A DNA stretch of 64,000 bases, taken from contig NZ_RJTN01000009.1 of assembly GCF_005497185.1 (NCBI RefSeq), positions 92,588 through 156,587 on the forward strand. Direction: 5' to 3'. Below the pieces are notes generated by a model. That model ran no database searches, was not told where the DNA came from, and was given only the letters and a program-made list of their open reading frames with translations. Every line of letters starts with the position of its first letter. Within the stretch, counting starts at the first letter, position 1. Of the stretch, positions 42,656-54,852 are shown in pieces. The position numbers were made by a program, and so were the translations under genes. The DNA comes from Pectobacterium polonicum. Lineage in GTDB: Bacteria; Pseudomonadota; Gammaproteobacteria; Enterobacterales; Enterobacteriaceae.

Positions 42656-43651
42656 ATGGGACAACTGGTTGACGGCATATGGCACGATACCTGGTATGAA
42701 ACCAAATCTACCGGCGGTCACTTTAAACGTTCAGAATCTGTATTCCGCAATTGGGTAACGCCTGATGGTTCTCCTGGCCTCACCGGCAAAGGTGGCTTTC
42801 TCGCTCAGTCTGGCCGTTATCACCTGTATGTTTCACTCGCCTGCCCGTGGGCACATCGCACGCTGTTAATGCGACAGTTGAAAGGGTTGGAAAATCACAT
42901 CGCAGTTTCGGTAGTTCATCCACTCATGCTCGATCACGGTTGGACGTTCGGTACCGATTTTGAGGCCGCCACGGGTGACTCGCTCTATCAGCACGACTTT
43001 CTCTACCAACTCTACCTACACGCCAAACCGGACTACAGCGGTCGAGTGACGGTCCCCGTCCTGTGGGACACCGAGCAACACACTATCGTCAGTAACGAAT
43101 CCGCCGATATCATCCGTATGCTGAACAGCGCTTTTGATGGTGTGGGCGCAACAGCCGGAGATTACTACCCGCAAGCGCGACGAGATCAGATTGATGAATT
43201 GAACGGCTGGATTTACGACAAGGTCAACAACGGTGTTTACAAAGCGGGTTTTGCAACGAGCCAGTCAGCCTACGATGAATCTGCCACCACCGTTTTCGCC
43301 GCGCTCTCCGATCTGGAAGCCATTCTGGCAAAACAGCGTTATCTGACTGGCGAGCAGTTAACTGAGGCCGATCTGCGGCTGTGGACGACATTGATCCGTT
43401 TCGATCCTGTCTATCACACGCATTTTAAATGCGATAAACATCGCCTGAGCGATTACCCCAATCTGTTCGGTTTTTTGCGTGATATTTATCAGATGCCCGG
43501 CATCGCCGATACCGTCGATATGGCGCATATTCGCCACCATTACTACCGTAGCCACGGCACGATTAATCCACATGGTGTGATTTCTCTGGGTCCAGAGCAA
43601 GATCTGAACCAGCCTCACCAGCGTGATAAGTCGTTTGTCAGTTTATACTGA
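42656..43651 (+). CDS. yqjG: Glutathionyl-hydroquinone reductase YqjG
   Basis: 331 residues of the xi-class glutathione transferases. The N-terminal thioredoxin-like domain has the catalytic Cys in SLACPWAHRTL and the C-terminal all-helical domain is complete. Removes glutathione from glutathionyl-hydroquinones, protecting against quinones. Likely related in function to its neighbour yqjF. Confidence 0.95.
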   Translation: MGQLVDGIWHDTWYETKSTGGHFKRSESVFRNWVTPDGSPGLTGKGGFLAQSGRYHLYVSLACPWAHRTLLMRQLKGLENHIAVSVVHPLMLDHGWTFGTDFEAATGDSLYQHDFLYQLYLHAKPDYSGRVTVPVLWDTEQHTIVSNESADIIRMLNSAFDGVGATAGDYYPQARRDQIDELNGWIYDKVNNGVYKAGFATSQSAYDESATTVFAALSDLEAILAKQRYLTGEQLTEADLRLWTTLIRFDPVYHTHFKCDKHRLSDYPNLFGFLRDIYQMPGIADTVDMAHIRHHYYRSHGTINPHGVISLGPEQDLNQPHQRDKSFVSLY

Positions 43652-43709
43652 AGTTATAAACGTAGCGGCAGGGTGTGATACCACGCCTTGCCGCAGAAAA
43701 GCGTGAAAT

Positions 43710-44618
43710 TTAGGGCTGGTTCAGCAGTTTGGGAATTTCCCGCAGGAACCAGGATTTCGCTTCGCCCATGCTGTCTCGCCGCCACGCCATAATAATCTGG
43801 CTTTCCATCTGATGTTCCGGCCCAATCACCAGTAAACGCCCTTCGGCAATATCCTGCGCTACCATTGGATAAGGCATGGTTGCGACACCTAATCCAGCCA
43901 GCAGCGCACGCCGTTTATCATCTAGCGAACTCACCGTCAGACGCTGCTGCTTATCCAATAGTTGCACCGTCAGCACCGGGCGTTCACGCGCAGTATCCGC
44001 GACGGCAATCCCGCGATATTTCACACGGGTCGCATCCGACAGCGGCTCCGGCTCCTGATGGATAGGGTGCTCTGGGCTAGCGACGTAAACGTTATTCATC
44101 GTGTACAGTTTGCGGGTGTTCATTTCGGACGACGCACGAAAATGCATATCTGGCGCAATCACGATATCGGCCCGCCCTTGCTCAAGACGCTCCCACGCCC
44201 CTGCCAGCACTTCAGTCAGAATCGATACCTGCGTGTTCGCTTTGAGCGCCAGTTTATCGATTAGGGGAAAAATCCGCTGAGTGGGAATCAAAGCTTCCGT
44301 CACAATCGTCAGGTGCGTTTCCCAACCGCGAGCCAGCGCTTCCGCATCCGTGGTGAGTTTATCTGCGGCTTCCAGCAGAATACGCCCGCGTTCCAACAAC
44401 ATGCGTCCAACATTCGTGAACTTAGTACGATGCCCGGAACGATCGAACAGCACAACATCTAACTCTTCTTCCAGTTTCTGCATGGTATAGCTCAGTGCCG
44501 AAGGCACCCTACCCAATTCGTCTGCCGCAGCGGCAAAGCTGCCACGACGATCGATCGCATCCATCACCCTCAGGGCTTCCAGCGTCAATGCTCGTTCTCT
44601 CGCCATCTTCGTACTCAT
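43710..44618 (-). CDS. yhaJ: LysR-family regulator YhaJ
   Basis: 302 residues: HTH near 20-40 (GSFAAAADELGRVPSALSYTM) and effector domain. Nearly identical to E. coli YhaJ through the DNA-binding half (DELGRVPSALSYTMQKLEEE). YhaJ activates yqjF in response to methylhydroquinone-type products of aromatic compounds. Divergent from yhaK. Confidence 0.93.
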   Translation of the reverse strand: MSTKMARERALTLEALRVMDAIDRRGSFAAAADELGRVPSALSYTMQKLEEELDVVLFDRSGHRTKFTNVGRMLLERGRILLEAADKLTTDAEALARGWETHLTIVTEALIPTQRIFPLIDKLALKANTQVSILTEVLAGAWERLEQGRADIVIAPDMHFRASSEMNTRKLYTMNNVYVASPEHPIHQEPEPLSDATRVKYRGIAVADTARERPVLTVQLLDKQQRLTVSSLDDKRRALLAGLGVATMPYPMVAQDIAEGRLLVIGPEHQMESQIIMAWRRDSMGEAKSWFLREIPKLLNQP

Positions 44619-44721
44619 TCAGGAATTTTGAATATACCGACCAGATTAACTAGCTAACAATCCAACGTCCACACAATTACTATCGGTTTAAGAAATAATT
44701 ATCTGGGGGGAGGTAAAAATT

Positions 44722-45420
44722 ATGATCACACGAAGAGCAGCCGGGCAATGCGGTCAGGCCGATTATGGCTGGTTGCAGGCACGCTATACTTTCTCTTTCG
44801 GTCACTATTTTGACCCACAGTTGCTGGGCTATGCTTCTCTTCGCGTGCTCAATCAGGAAGTACTGGCACCGGGGGCATCATTCCAGCCGCGAACTTACCC
44901 ACGGGTTGATATCCTGAATATTATTCTTCAGGGCGAAGCAGAATACCGTGACAGCAACGGCGGCCATATTCAGGCTAAAGCTGGCGATGTGTTGTTGCTT
45001 GCCACTCAACCAAACGTCAGCTACAGCGAACATAATACCAACCCCAGCAAACCGTTGACGCGCCTACAATTATGGTTGAATGCCTGCCAAACCAGAGAGA
45101 ACAGCCCGCTGCAACGCATGGGGCTCAATTCATCAAGTCATACTCTGCTCGCGTCACCGGAAGGCGAGCAAGATAGTCTACAACTGCGCCAACAGGTCTG
45201 GATTCACCATGTCGATCTCCAGCCGAATGAACAAAGCACGATAGTGCTACAAGGGAATCAGGCCTATCTCCAACTGATTCACGGTTCAATGACGGTGAAA
45301 GGCGAGCAGCACAGTGAAACATTACACTGCGGCGACGGTGCTTTCATCAAGGAAGAAACAGCGTTGACGCTACAGGCAGAATCTCCTTTGCGAGCGCTGC
45401 TCATCGATCTGGTCGTGTAG
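44722..45420 (+). CDS. yhaK: Pirin-like protein YhaK
   Basis: 232 residues, double-stranded beta-helix (cupin) of the pirin/quercetinase-like group, with SFGHYFDP and the cupin run ILQGEAEYRDSNGG. E. coli YhaK is a redox-sensitive cytoplasmic protein induced by nitrosative or oxidative stress. Divergent from yhaJ, which may control it. Confidence 0.92.
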   Translation: MITRRAAGQCGQADYGWLQARYTFSFGHYFDPQLLGYASLRVLNQEVLAPGASFQPRTYPRVDILNIILQGEAEYRDSNGGHIQAKAGDVLLLATQPNVSYSEHNTNPSKPLTRLQLWLNACQTRENSPLQRMGLNSSSHTLLASPEGEQDSLQLRQQVWIHHVDLQPNEQSTIVLQGNQAYLQLIHGSMTVKGEQHSETLHCGDGAFIKEETALTLQAESPLRALLIDLVV

Positions 45421-45520
45421 TTCCTCTTCCCAGCGTCTTCGCAGGAAAGCGCCACTCGCTCGGCGTTTTTATTCAGCCGTGGTAAGATACCTGTCTTGTT
45501 CCTCAATGTGTCAGGGTGAT

Positions 45521-46036
45521 ATGACAATGGATTCAACCAAACAGGACAAACTTCTTGCCCAGGCTGAACAGATTTGTCAGCAGCGCGCTGTGCGTCTAAC
45601 ACCACAGCGGTTGGAGGTTCTACGCCTTATGGCACAGCAAGCGGGGGCTATCAGCGCTTATGACCTGCTGGATCTTCTGCGACTCACAGAACCTCAGGCC
45701 AAACCGCCTACTGTATATCGCGCACTGGACTTTCTGCTGGAACAGGGCTTTATCCATCGCGTTGAATCAAACAACAGCTACGTGCTGTGCCACCATATCG
45801 AAGATCACAGCCATACATCTGCCCTTTTCATCTGCGACCGTTGCGGGCAAGTCACTGAACGTCAAACCGAAGGTGTAGAAGAAACGCTACGCAGTTTGGC
45901 GCAGCAGTCAGGATTTACGCTGCGTCACAGCGTTGTGGAAGCACATGGGTTGTGTGGAGACTGTCAGGAAGTGGCATCATGCAAGCAGCCGGATCATTGC
46001 GATCACGACCATACGGTTCCAATTAAAAAACGATAG
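45521..46036 (+). CDS. zur: Zinc uptake regulator Zur
   Basis: 171 residues of the Fur family: winged helix with RLTPQRLEVLRLM and PPTVYRALDFL, Cys-zinc sites (FICDRCG; GLCGDCQ) and a His-rich tail (HCDHDH). Represses zinc import genes when zinc is ample. The start MTMDSTKQ has AGGGTG upstream and gives exactly the E. coli length; an upstream start adds 14 residues. Convergent with lexA. Confidence 0.95.
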   Translation: MTMDSTKQDKLLAQAEQICQQRAVRLTPQRLEVLRLMAQQAGAISAYDLLDLLRLTEPQAKPPTVYRALDFLLEQGFIHRVESNNSYVLCHHIEDHSHTSALFICDRCGQVTERQTEGVEETLRSLAQQSGFTLRHSVVEAHGLCGDCQEVASCKQPDHCDHDHTVPIKKR

Positions 46037-46058
46037 CCCTGAGGGCTATCATTTTTTT
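46032..46058. terminator. Bidirectional terminator zur/lexA
   Basis: GATAGCCC/GGGCTATC with TGA loop; seven Ts follow on the plus strand and six on the minus strand. It overlaps the zur stop codon. Confidence 0.92.
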
Positions 46059-46066
46059 GCGAATGG

Positions 46067-46675
46067 TTAGCTCCAGTCGCTGTTACGAATCACGCCAACC
46101 GCTAAGCCTTCTATCGAAAAGCTTTGCTGACGCAAGTCGACAACGATAGGGGCGAACTCTTCATTTTCAGCGAGAAGATGCACCGTATTACCCTGCTTCT
46201 TCAGGCGTTTCACCGTCACTTCATCGTCAATACGCGCCACCACAATCTGACCGTTGCGCACATCTTCTGTTTTATGCACGGCCAGTAAATCACCATCCAT
46301 AATACCAATATTTTTCATCGACATACCGCTGACACGTAACAAAAAGTCGGCGCTGGGTTTAAACATCGCAGGGTCAACCTGATAGCGGCATTCGATATGT
46401 TCCTGCGCCAGCAGCGGTTCACCTGCGGCCACGCGACCAACCAGAGGAATACCCGTCTCTTCTTCCATGAGCAGACGAATGCCACGAGACGCGCCCGAGA
46501 CAATTTCAATCACGCCTTTACGCGCCAGCGCTTTCAGATGTTCTTCAGCCGCATTTGGAGAGCGAAATCCCAGCTGTTGGGCAATTTCCGCCCTCGTTGG
46601 CGGCATTCCGGTTTGCGCAATATGATCGCGGATCAGGTCATAAACCTGCTGCTGCCTTGCTGTTAATACTTTCAT
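46067..46675 (-). CDS. lexA: SOS repressor LexA
   Basis: 202 residues. N-terminal winged helix (about 1-70, [21 protein letters not shown]), cleavage site VAAGEP (Ala-Gly), serine-lysine dyad in the C-terminal peptidase fold ([12 protein letters not shown]; the Lys in [16 protein letters not shown]). Represses SOS genes and cleaves itself when RecA is active. The start is [10 protein letters not shown], as in E. coli; a longer frame crosses its own operators and is rejected. Confidence 0.98.
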   Translation of the reverse strand: MKVLTARQQQVYDLIRDHIAQTGMPPTRAEIAQQLGFRSPNAAEEHLKALARKGVIEIVSGASRGIRLLMEEETGIPLVGRVAAGEPLLAQEHIECRYQVDPAMFKPSADFLLRVSGMSMKNIGIMDGDLLAVHKTEDVRNGQIVVARIDDEVTVKRLKKQGNTVHLLAENEEFAPIVVDLRQQSFSIEGLAVGVIRNSDWS

Positions 46676-46683
46676 TCCGCCCC

Positions 46684-46720
46684 CTGGTTGTTTATACAGT
46701 CTTGCTGTGAGTATATACAG
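46684..46720 (-). promoter_or_regulatory. Two LexA (SOS) boxes upstream of lexA
   Basis: Minus-strand sites CTGTATATACTCACAG (46705-46720) and CTGTATAAACAACCAG (46684-46699) both match CTGT-N8-ACAG/CCAG. Spacing and order are as in the E. coli lexA promoter, so LexA autoregulates. Confidence 0.95.
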
Positions 46721-46784
46721 GTAAGGCTCAATTGGGAATCGAGATATAGGCAAAGCCCTGAGTTTTATTCATTTATGCGGAGCA

Positions 46785-47150
46785 TCAGGCAAAATGTTGC
46801 CAGAGGATACTGCCCCATACGACAGCGGCTAACAAGATGGCAACAAAGACAGCCGCTGATCCGATATCTTTCGCCCGACCGGACAATTCGTGGTGCTCTA
46901 AACCAATGCGATCGACCACGGCTTCAATGGCGCTGTTAGCCAGTTCAAACAGCATAATCAACACGACAGATCCGATAAGCAGCAGTTTTTCAACCAGCGT
47001 AACCGGCAGTAAACACGCGGTAATGACGCCGACAACCGTCAGTATCGTTTCCTGACGAAACGCTGCCTCATGCTGCCACGCCTGTTTCAGCCCCTTAAAG
47101 GAATAACCGGTCGCCTTAATAATCCGGGTCATCCCCGTTGCTTTATTCAT
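46785..47150 (-). CDS. dgkA: Diacylglycerol kinase DgkA
   Basis: 121 residues, three membrane helices with the family signature [15 protein letters not shown]. Recycles diacylglycerol from membrane-derived oligosaccharide synthesis to phosphatidic acid. Divergent from plsB, as in E. coli. Confidence 0.95.
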   Translation of the reverse strand: MNKATGMTRIIKATGYSFKGLKQAWQHEAAFRQETILTVVGVITACLLPVTLVEKLLLIGSVVLIMLFELANSAIEAVVDRIGLEHHELSGRAKDIGSAAVFVAILLAAVVWGSILWQHFA

Positions 47151-47277
47151 TTATCCTCCGCTATTTATGCAAAATAGTTCGCATTTTAACGCGCTCGTGT
47201 TGTCTCATCACCACAGATCTCCGGCGCAGTTTCTGGTATCCTTGCGGCGCATTGCTAACAAGAGGCTCCACGTTGTT

Positions 47278-49746
47278 ATGTCAGGTTGGCGTAAAATTTA
47301 CTATAAACTATTGAATCTCCCACTGAAACTGCTGGTGAAGAGCAAAGTTATTCCCGCAGATCCGGTGGTCGAGTTGGGGTTAGATCCCTCACGTCCTATA
47401 CTCTATGTCCTGCCTTATAACTCTCAGGCGGATCTCTTGACGCTACGTGCGAAATGCCTGGCATTGGGGTTACCCGATCCTTCGCTATCGTTCGAATTCA
47501 ATGGCGTCGAACTCCCTAGCCATGTCTTTATTAATGACGGGCCGCGCGTTTTCCGCTACTACGTTCCCAAGCAGAAATCCGTCAAACTGTTCCACGACTA
47601 TCTGGACTTGCACCGTGCTAATCCAGATTTAGACGTGCAGATGGTGCCGGTTTCCGTGATGTTTGGGCGCTCTCCAGGTCGGGAAGGCCATTCTCAGGCC
47701 ACACCACACCTGCGATTGCTTAACGGCATCGAGAAATTTTTCGCCGTACTGTGGCTAGGTCGTGACAGCTTTGTCCGCTTCTCCAGCCCGGTGTCGCTGC
47801 GCTATATGGCGACCGAGCATGGCACTGACAAAACCATAGCCCACAAACTGGCACGTGTCGCGCGTATGCATTTCTCCCGTCAGCGTTTGGCGGCAGTTGG
47901 CCCACGCTTACCCGTACGTCAGGATCTGTTTAACAAGCTGCTGGACTCCAAAGCGATCAAGAAAGCCGTCGACGATGAGGCACGCAGTAAGAAAATTTCC
48001 CACGAGAAAGCGCAGCAAAATGCAATCGCGCTGATGGAGGAAATCGCTGCCGACTTCTCTTACGAAGCTGTGCGTCTGTCAGATCGCGTGTTGAGCTGGA
48101 CGTGGAACCGCCTTTATCAGGGGATTAACGTCCACAACGCCGAACGCGTGCGACAACTGGCGCAGGATGGTCATGGCATTGTCTATGTGCCCTGCCACCG
48201 CAGCCATATGGATTACCTGCTGCTGTCCTACGTCCTGTACCATCAAGGCTTAGTGCCGCCGCACATCGCCGCAGGTATCAACCTGAATTTCTGGCCAGCT
48301 GGCCCCATCTTCCGCCGTCTTGGCGCGTTCTTTATTCGCCGGACCTTTAAAGGCAACAAGCTGTACTCCACGATTTTCCGTGAATATCTGGGTGAGCTGT
48401 TTGCCCGCGGTTATTCGGTTGAATACTTCATGGAAGGCGGACGTTCACGCACGGGCCGTCTGCTAGAGCCGAAAACCGGTACGCTGGCGATGACCATTCA
48501 GGCCATGCTCAGAGGCGGCACGCGCCCTATCACGCTGGTGCCGATTTATGTCGGCTACGAGCACGTGATGGAAGTCGGCACCTATGCGAAAGAGCTGCGC
48601 GGTGCGGTGAAGGAAAAAGAAGGCTTTATGCAGATGGTGCGCGGTTTGCGCAAACTGCGTAATTTGGGTCAGGGTTACGTGAACTTCGGCGAACCCCTCC
48701 CGCTGACAACCTATCTGAATCAGCATGTGCCGCAATGGCGTGACGCGATTGATCCGATTGAGGCACAGCGCCCAAGCTGGCTAACGCCGACAGTGCAGGA
48801 TATCTCCATGGATATCATGGTGCGCATCAATAACTCTGCGGCAGCGAACGCAATGAACCTGTGCTCTACCGCCCTGTTAGCCTCGCGCCAGCGTTCTCTG
48901 ACCCGTGAACAAATGCATGAACAGCTAGATTGCTACCTGCAACTGCTGCGCCAGGTTCCTTACCACAAAGATATTACAGCGCCTAAGAAGACAGCGGATG
49001 AACTGTTGGAACACGCGCTAGGCATGAACAAGTTTGAAGTAGAGAAGGACAGCATTGGCGACATCATCATTCTGCCGCGCGAGCAAGCCGTTCTGATGAC
49101 GTATTATCGCAATAACATCCAGCACCTGTTGGTCTTGCCATCGCTGATCGCCAGCATCGTCATCCATCATCGTCGGATTACTCTCGCCGACGTCGTGCAA
49201 CAAATCACGCTAATCTATCCGCTACTGCAAGCCGAGTTGTTCCTGCATTATTCCAAAGAGCAATTACCGGGCGTGCTGGAAACGCTAGCTAATGAACTGA
49301 TTCGGCAACAGTTGCTGTGTAGCCGTGACGGCGAGTTAGCCATTAATCCACCACGTATCCGCACCCTGCAACTGCTGTCAGCAGGCGTGCGTGAGACGCT
49401 GCAACGTTATGCGATTACGCTGTCCTTGCTGTGCGCGAACCCAGAAATCAACCGTGGAACGCTGGAGAAAGAAAGCCGAAATATGGCACAGCGTCTGTCT
49501 GTTCTGCACGGCATTAATGCGCCGGAATTTTTCGATAAAGCGGTGTTCTCCACGCTGGTTGCGACGTTACGCACAGCCGGATATATCACCGACAGTGCGG
49601 AAGCAGCACAAGGCGATATCGTGGCAATCTACAACATCCTTGGCGATCTGATCACCCCAGAAGTTAGGTTGACTATCGAAAGTGCCAGCTCATCCGCCGA
49701 GATGGAAACAGCCGGTCAGACGGTGGAAGAGGCAAAGCAGGAATAG
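47278..49746 (+). CDS. plsB: Glycerol-3-phosphate 1-O-acyltransferase PlsB
   Basis: Makes lysophosphatidic acid from glycerol 3-phosphate and acyl-ACP/CoA at the inner membrane. 822 residues with block I HRSHMD (H-X4-D), [19 protein letters not shown] and the VPIYVGYE region. The start [13 protein letters not shown] matches the family; 37 upstream in-frame residues are rejected. Slightly longer than the E. coli protein because of its C-terminus. Confidence 0.96.
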   Translation: MSGWRKIYYKLLNLPLKLLVKSKVIPADPVVELGLDPSRPILYVLPYNSQADLLTLRAKCLALGLPDPSLSFEFNGVELPSHVFINDGPRVFRYYVPKQKSVKLFHDYLDLHRANPDLDVQMVPVSVMFGRSPGREGHSQATPHLRLLNGIEKFFAVLWLGRDSFVRFSSPVSLRYMATEHGTDKTIAHKLARVARMHFSRQRLAAVGPRLPVRQDLFNKLLDSKAIKKAVDDEARSKKISHEKAQQNAIALMEEIAADFSYEAVRLSDRVLSWTWNRLYQGINVHNAERVRQLAQDGHGIVYVPCHRSHMDYLLLSYVLYHQGLVPPHIAAGINLNFWPAGPIFRRLGAFFIRRTFKGNKLYSTIFREYLGELFARGYSVEYFMEGGRSRTGRLLEPKTGTLAMTIQAMLRGGTRPITLVPIYVGYEHVMEVGTYAKELRGAVKEKEGFMQMVRGLRKLRNLGQGYVNFGEPLPLTTYLNQHVPQWRDAIDPIEAQRPSWLTPTVQDISMDIMVRINNSAAANAMNLCSTALLASRQRSLTREQMHEQLDCYLQLLRQVPYHKDITAPKKTADELLEHALGMNKFEVEKDSIGDIIILPREQAVLMTYYRNNIQHLLVLPSLIASIVIHHRRITLADVVQQITLIYPLLQAELFLHYSKEQLPGVLETLANELIRQQLLCSRDGELAINPPRIRTLQLLSAGVRETLQRYAITLSLLCANPEINRGTLEKESRNMAQRLSVLHGINAPEFFDKAVFSTLVATLRTAGYITDSAEAAQGDIVAIYNILGDLITPEVRLTIESASSSAEMETAGQTVEEAKQE

Positions 49747-49838
49747 TCAGGCAGTAACTACGGTAAAATGGCGGACAACGCGCCGCCATCAAGCCGTGGA
49801 CGCGTTTAGCATAACAAACGAACCCGACATTCCGTCAT

Positions 49839-49869
49839 AAAAAAAGCAGCGAGAAATCGCTGCTTTTTT
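49839..49869. terminator. Bidirectional terminator plsB/ubiA
   Basis: GCAGCGA/TCGCTGC with GAAA tetraloop, flanked by seven As and six Ts. The 14 bases TCCGTCATAAAAAA just before it also occur at the end of the hairpin repeat copies at 29.2 kb. Confidence 0.92.
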
Positions 49870-49885
49870 GTATCTGATGTTCACC

Positions 49886-50749
49886 TTACAGGCCAAACAG
49901 TACGCCAATAAATATCGCCATACCCGCATACTTATTATTATGGAATGCTTTGAAACAAGCATCGCGCTCGCGCCCGGCAGTCAGTATTTGCTGATAGACA
50001 AACATCGCGCCAGCTATCAACAGCGAGATATAGTAGGGGGTTCCCAGCCCGGTGAGCTTTCCTAAAATCAGCAACAACGCCAGCATACTAAACTGCAATA
50101 ACCCGATAATGAGATTGTCAAAACGACCAAATAAGATCGCAGTGGATTTTACACCGATCTTCAGGTCGTCATCACGATCCACCATGGCATATTGCGTATC
50201 GTAAGCCACCGTCCAGCAAATATACGCCAAAAACATCATCCAGCAGGTCACGGGCAGGCTTTCACTTACCGCTGCGTAGGCCATAGGGATCGACCAACCG
50301 AATGCCGCCCCCAGCACAAACTGAGGCAGATGGCTGATCCGCTTCATAAACGGATAAACCCACGCCAGAGCCAGCCCGGCGACAGACAATAAAATAGTCA
50401 TCTTATTCAGCGTCAACACCAGACCAAACGCCAACAAGACCAGAACCACGAACAGAATTTTGGCTGATTGCTCGCTCACCTCGCCGCTGGGCAATGGGCG
50501 AGAAGCGGTTCGTTTTACATGGCCGTCAAAATGCCTGTCGGCATAATCATTGATAACGCAACCCGCCGCACGCATAAGGAAAACGCCAGCGACAAAAACA
50601 AAGAGCGTCCACGGTGCAGGTGTTCCCCCTCCCGCCAGCCATAGCGCCCATAGCGTTGGCCACAGCAGTAACAGAGAACCTATCGGTTTATCAATCCGCA
50701 TCAAGCGACAATAAGCCAGCCATTTCCCTGCTGTAACACTTCTTTCCAA
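49886..50749 (-). CDS. ubiA: 4-hydroxybenzoate octaprenyltransferase UbiA
   Basis: Prenylates 4-hydroxybenzoate, second step of ubiquinone synthesis. 287 residues, about nine helices, with both Asp-rich motifs [15 protein letters not shown] and [12 protein letters not shown]. Located 12 bp after ubiC. Confidence 0.97.
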   Translation of the reverse strand: MERSVTAGKWLAYCRLMRIDKPIGSLLLLWPTLWALWLAGGGTPAPWTLFVFVAGVFLMRAAGCVINDYADRHFDGHVKRTASRPLPSGEVSEQSAKILFVVLVLLAFGLVLTLNKMTILLSVAGLALAWVYPFMKRISHLPQFVLGAAFGWSIPMAYAAVSESLPVTCWMMFLAYICWTVAYDTQYAMVDRDDDLKIGVKSTAILFGRFDNLIIGLLQFSMLALLLILGKLTGLGTPYYISLLIAGAMFVYQQILTAGRERDACFKAFHNNKYAGMAIFIGVLFGL

Positions 50750-50761
50750 GGATTTATCTCC

Positions 50762-51295
50762 TCAAATTACCTGCCAACCTTCATCACCAGGTGTGTAATA
50801 AACGGGTGATTCCGGTAAGAAAAGCTCAGTCAACAGTAACGGATACCCCGAAAGACACAGGCGGGAACGCCGCGCCCATAAACCTTCGCAACATCCGGTA
50901 TGAATATAATCACGCGTCAGCGATTTTTGCTCAAACAGATAACGACCTAACGGCTGATTGCCTATTTTGGTCAACGCTGAGCCTGAACCATCGAGCGTCT
51001 GTTGTGGGACAATCGTTCTGCCGAAAAGCCAAGGGCGATCGTCACCATACAGCACGACTTCACGCAGCCAGTAACGTTCATCAAGAGGGAGTTGATCGCG
51101 CTCTTCGCCCACTACCTGTGGCGTAATGAAACCCTCACGACAAAGCGTGACCCTCAGTTGGGCACAGTATTTTTCAAGCCGCTGCGTCATGGAACTGGTT
51201 TCCATCAGCCAGTCACCAATGTGTTCAGGCAATACCGAAGGGGGTTCAGTAAACCAGGATATGGTGCGCAGAAGCGTTGACGCATCGTCAGACAT
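50762..51295 (-). CDS. ubiC: Chorismate pyruvate-lyase UbiC
   Basis: Converts chorismate to 4-hydroxybenzoate and pyruvate. 177 residues with RYWLREVVLYGDDRPWLFGRT, GRYLFEQ and the C-terminal LLLTELFLPESPVY. A little longer than E. coli UbiC at the N-terminus. First gene of ubiCA. Confidence 0.95.
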   Translation of the reverse strand: MSDDASTLLRTISWFTEPPSVLPEHIGDWLMETSSMTQRLEKYCAQLRVTLCREGFITPQVVGEERDQLPLDERYWLREVVLYGDDRPWLFGRTIVPQQTLDGSGSALTKIGNQPLGRYLFEQKSLTRDYIHTGCCEGLWARRSRLCLSGYPLLLTELFLPESPVYYTPGDEGWQVI

Positions 51296-51562
51296 TATCC
51301 CTACTCCAGACAGGGTTGCTTATCGATAAAGCATTCGTAAATAAAGTAAGCGCCCTTATTGTAGCGCAGAATGCTTCCCCCGATAACACGCTATAAACCA
51401 ATTCATCCCCGATGTGGCAACATTTTGGCAATGTGGCTGGTTACGCGCCAGCCATCGCGATGCCTCTTTAGTCATTCACACAGTCGTTTGGCAGGAGATC
51501 AACAAACACAAGTACATTTATCTCAATAATGCATTGAATTGATTGATAGAAAAGAGGCGCAT

Positions 51563-51600
51563 AAAAAAAGCACCACCCAGTCTCGCGACCAGATAGTGCT
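51563..51600 (-). terminator. Terminator of groESL
   Basis: Minus-strand hairpin AGCAC...GTC/GAC...GTGCT (with internal mismatches) followed by seven Ts, 80 bp beyond groEL. The 51296-51560 interval shows no gene. Confidence 0.8.
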
Positions 51601-51679
51601 CTTTGAAGGACAGAAAGACGAACTTCTGTAACCTGACGCCTGTCACCAGAAAATGGCTTCCGGCGACAAAGGTGTCACA

Positions 51680-53338
<1,659 letters not shown>

Positions 53339-53371
53339 TTAAATTCGTTCAGTTCAGATGATTACGCGCAA

Positions 53372-53698
<327 letters not shown>

Positions 53699-53711
53699 TT
53701 AGGATAAACGC

Positions 53712-53746
53712 CGACTATGTTTTCATAACGACTATGCTTTTCATAA
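53712..53746. repeat. Tandem 17-bp repeat in the groESL leader
   Basis: CGACTATGTTTTCATAA followed directly by CGACTATGCTTTTCATAAT, between the promoter and groES. It is in the mRNA 5' region; significance unknown. Confidence 0.6.
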
Positions 53747-53763
53747 TCGGCCTTGTGGTGTTC

Positions 53764-53794
53764 TAAGTGGGGGCGTTTCGCTGCCCTTCAAGGG
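53764..53794 (-). promoter_or_regulatory. Sigma-32 heat-shock promoter of groESL
   Basis: Minus strand CCCTTGAA (-35, 53787-53794) and CCCCCACTTA (-10, 53764-53773) with a 13-bp spacer match the RpoH consensus and the E. coli groE promoter. Confidence 0.92.
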
Positions 53795-53845
53795 AGAAAA
53801 TTCATTTTTTTTGCGTTAGGCGGTTACGTGTTACCGATAGCAGAT

Positions 53846-53879
53846 AAAAAATAAGGATTATCAACATGATAATCCTTAT
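53846..53879 (-). terminator. Terminator of fxsA
   Basis: Perfect 12-bp stem ATAAGGATTATC/GATAATCCTTAT with 5-nt loop and six Ts on the minus strand. Confidence 0.9.
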
Positions 53880-53902
53880 CTGCTTTTCAGGCAGTCGCGA
53901 CG

Positions 53903-54373
53903 TTAGCGGTCGTCCCGATCGTCTCGGTGTTCAATATTTCCGCGCCCACCGTCTTTACGCTGGTATTCACCTTCAAAGGTGTTCCCGCCAGAAGGCGGTG
54001 CGCCGGAACCGGAACGCCGGATGTGTAAGTGAGGCATCAGTTTGAGCGTCAGGCTTTTCTGTACTGGCGGCAGTAACAGCAACAGCCCCAGAAAGTCGGT
54101 CAGGAAGCCCGGAATCAGCAGCAAGAAGCCAGCCAGCACCAGTGAAACGCTTTTTACCATTTCAGCCGCAGGGCTTTCACCTGCCGCCATTTTCTGCTGC
54201 ATCTGCACCAGCGTTTTCATCCCTTGATTGCGTACCAGTGAGACGCCCACGCAGGACGTGAAGACCACCAGCAGCAGGGTCATGGCGACACCCAGCACTT
54301 CAGCCACTTGAATAAACAGCGATATCTCGATGTAAGCTAAAAGAAAAATCAGTAATAACGGTAACCAGCGCAC
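53903..54373 (-). CDS. fxsA: Membrane protein FxsA
   Basis: 156 residues, FxsA/YtxJ-like with about three membrane helices and a polar C-terminal tail rich in Gly, Arg and Asp. In E. coli it prevents exclusion of phage T7 in F-plasmid cells when overproduced. Location beside aspA is conserved. Confidence 0.93.
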   Translation of the reverse strand: MRWLPLLLIFLLAYIEISLFIQVAEVLGVAMTLLLVVFTSCVGVSLVRNQGMKTLVQMQQKMAAGESPAAEMVKSVSLVLAGFLLLIPGFLTDFLGLLLLLPPVQKSLTLKLMPHLHIRRSGSGAPPSGGNTFEGEYQRKDGGRGNIEHRDDRDDR

Positions 54374-54600
54374 CCGGTTCTCCTGTGTTTTTTCACGCGA
54401 ACTGTCGTTAATAAGAACGTGTGTTAATGAAAACGTGTTAAGCCATCGCGATTGAAAATCCAGATACGCTTTACTGCCAATGGATTAGGTCAAACACGCG
54501 CTCTGCTCTGCGATCCGGCACATCATGATTTAGTAAAATGGGTACGCCTTTGCACGTTTTCAAGCCGCCACTCCATGATTATTGTTCTAAAATAATGACT

Positions 54601-54653
54601 CGTGACTACAATCACAGTTCATTTACCGTAACGGTAGAGAACGTCAGTATAGT
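54601..54653 (+). promoter_or_regulatory. CRP-like site and promoter of aspA
   Basis: CGTGA-CTACAA-TCACA at 54601-54616 matches nine of ten CRP dyad positions, and TATAGT lies at 54648-54653, about 200 bp before aspA. Fits the known cAMP-CRP control of aspA. The remainder of the 54374-54852 gap holds no gene. Confidence 0.6.
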
Positions 54654-54852
54654 GATCTAAACACCTATTTTTCACTGTCACAACGACATATCCTCACGGC
54701 AATGGATATATGGTTGGTCAAACATCCCAATACTATTGCCGAGAGAAGACGGTTTATCCGTAGTCACGCTATTTTCCGAAGTAAGGCCATCTGAAAAACC
54801 AGCCCACAACGTCTAGTCACCTCGCTAGTCGTACAACAGGATAGGAATTTTC

